Below, piece after piece: positions 14,380 through 14,602 of a stretch of DNA of 14,602 nucleotides. Position 1 is the first letter of the stretch, and each line of letters begins with the position of its first letter. Made by a program: the position numbers and the translations under genes. The notes under the pieces are model-generated. The model was not told the DNA's origin, searched no databases, and saw nothing but the letters and a program-made list of their open reading frames with translations. The stretch lies in NCBI GenBank assembly GCA_905215725.1, contig CAJMRD010000055.1:1-14602 (forward strand). Reading direction: 5' to 3'. Origin of the DNA: an uncultured bacterium (GTDB lineage: Bacteria; Actinomycetota; Coriobacteriia; Coriobacteriales; Coriobacteriaceae).

Positions 14380-14408
14380 AGTATGAAACTTTAGTTACCT
14401 AAAGTCAA
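14380..14408 (-). promoter_or_regulatory. cstA promoter
   Basis: On the minus strand TTGACT (14408-14403) and CATACT (14385-14380) are separated by exactly 17 nt. The predicted start near 14372 gives a leader of about 235 nt to the ATG. This is the best promoter match seen upstream of the gene. Confidence 0.6.
14388..14405. promoter_or_regulatory. Palindromic operator inside the cstA promoter
   Basis: ACTTTAGTTACCTAAAGT has perfect 7-bp arms around a 4-nt centre and fills the space between the -35 and -10 boxes. A repressor here would block the promoter. The TTTAG/CTAAA arms faintly recall boxes of DtxR-family metal regulators, which is not enough to assign one. Confidence 0.5.
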
Positions 14409-14533
14409 CGCAAATTTGTAATGAGTTTTCAACTTTTTTGGATTTCTCGGTATAAAACGCCACTGACCTCGGACTTTACCCCACGACAGTTTTTGCATGA
14501 GAGATGCCCCTCGGGAGCGGGCGGGCGTATACA
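14409..14533. other. Non-coding stretch upstream of the cstA promoter
   Basis: AT-rich up to about 14460 (possible UP-like A/T tracts before the promoter), then GC-rich. No gene recognised. The segment 14521-14533 borders the second repeat core and may be part of its outer arm. Confidence 0.4.
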
Positions 14534-14602
14534 AGGTTTCCTGCTCTACAGTCCTGCTCGCACGGAGAGCACATTAAGTGCTCTCCGGCTCGTGCGGAAC
14601 TC
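14534..14602 (-). repeat. Conserved core repeat, copy 2 (inverted, reaches window edge)
   Basis: Read on the minus strand this 69-bp segment matches copy 1: identical first 13 and last 26 bases and the same TTAAT loop. The central stem is GGAGAGCAC/GTGCTCTCC, differing from copy 1 at two base pairs with both strands changed so that pairing is kept. The sequence next to the core differs from the arm of copy 1, and the matching arm would lie beyond the window edge. Confidence 0.85.

Overview
The window looks like chromosome from a high-GC anaerobic actinobacterium of the class Coriobacteriia, most likely Collinsella. This is inferred from gene style, codon use, the sugar-uptake genes and the Shine-Dalgarno pattern; no marker gene proves it. 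About 90% is coding, and the visible functions are sugar import, isoprenoid synthesis, one tRNA and a carbon-starvation transporter.

Layout. (1) Positions 1-3532, minus strand: a carbohydrate ABC importer operon in the order lipoprotein binding protein, two permeases, then an MsmK/UgpC-type ATPase cut by the window edge. (2) 3533-4787: a TreR-like GntR/UTRA regulator on the minus strand, between the ABC operon and a divergent PTS gene. Near-identical sites of the form TTGTWTRAAC lie by all three starts. They suggest one sugar-phosphate-sensing repressor for the whole locus. (3) 4788-7238, plus strand: an alpha-glucoside-type PTS EIICB fused to a complete C-terminal HAD phosphatase. (4) 7313-9421, plus strand: a polyprenyl diphosphate synthase and a protein with two peptidoglycan-binding repeats but no signal peptide. 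(5) 9460-9575: tRNA-Gln(UUG) with a terminator. (6) 9576-9872: non-coding DNA holding a 137-bp palindromic element. (7) 9873-12065, minus strand: a 730-residue protein with a winged-helix-like N-terminus, a long Arg/Gln/Glu/Ala-rich linker and a C-terminal domain resembling the Toprim nuclease subunit JetD of Wadjet, with no JetABC genes beside it. (8) 12249-14138, minus strand: a CstA-family transporter whose roughly 230-nt leader contains a promoter with an internal palindrome, several mutually exclusive hairpins, a possible 22-codon leader ORF and an intrinsic terminator 35 nt before the start codon. (9) 14534-14602: a second copy, in opposite orientation, of the core of the palindromic element.

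The items most worth following up are the EIICB-HAD fusion, the orphan JetD-like protein, the cstA attenuator-like leader, and the two-copy palindromic element. In that element both core copies keep identical flanks, while the hairpin between them changes in a compensatory way.
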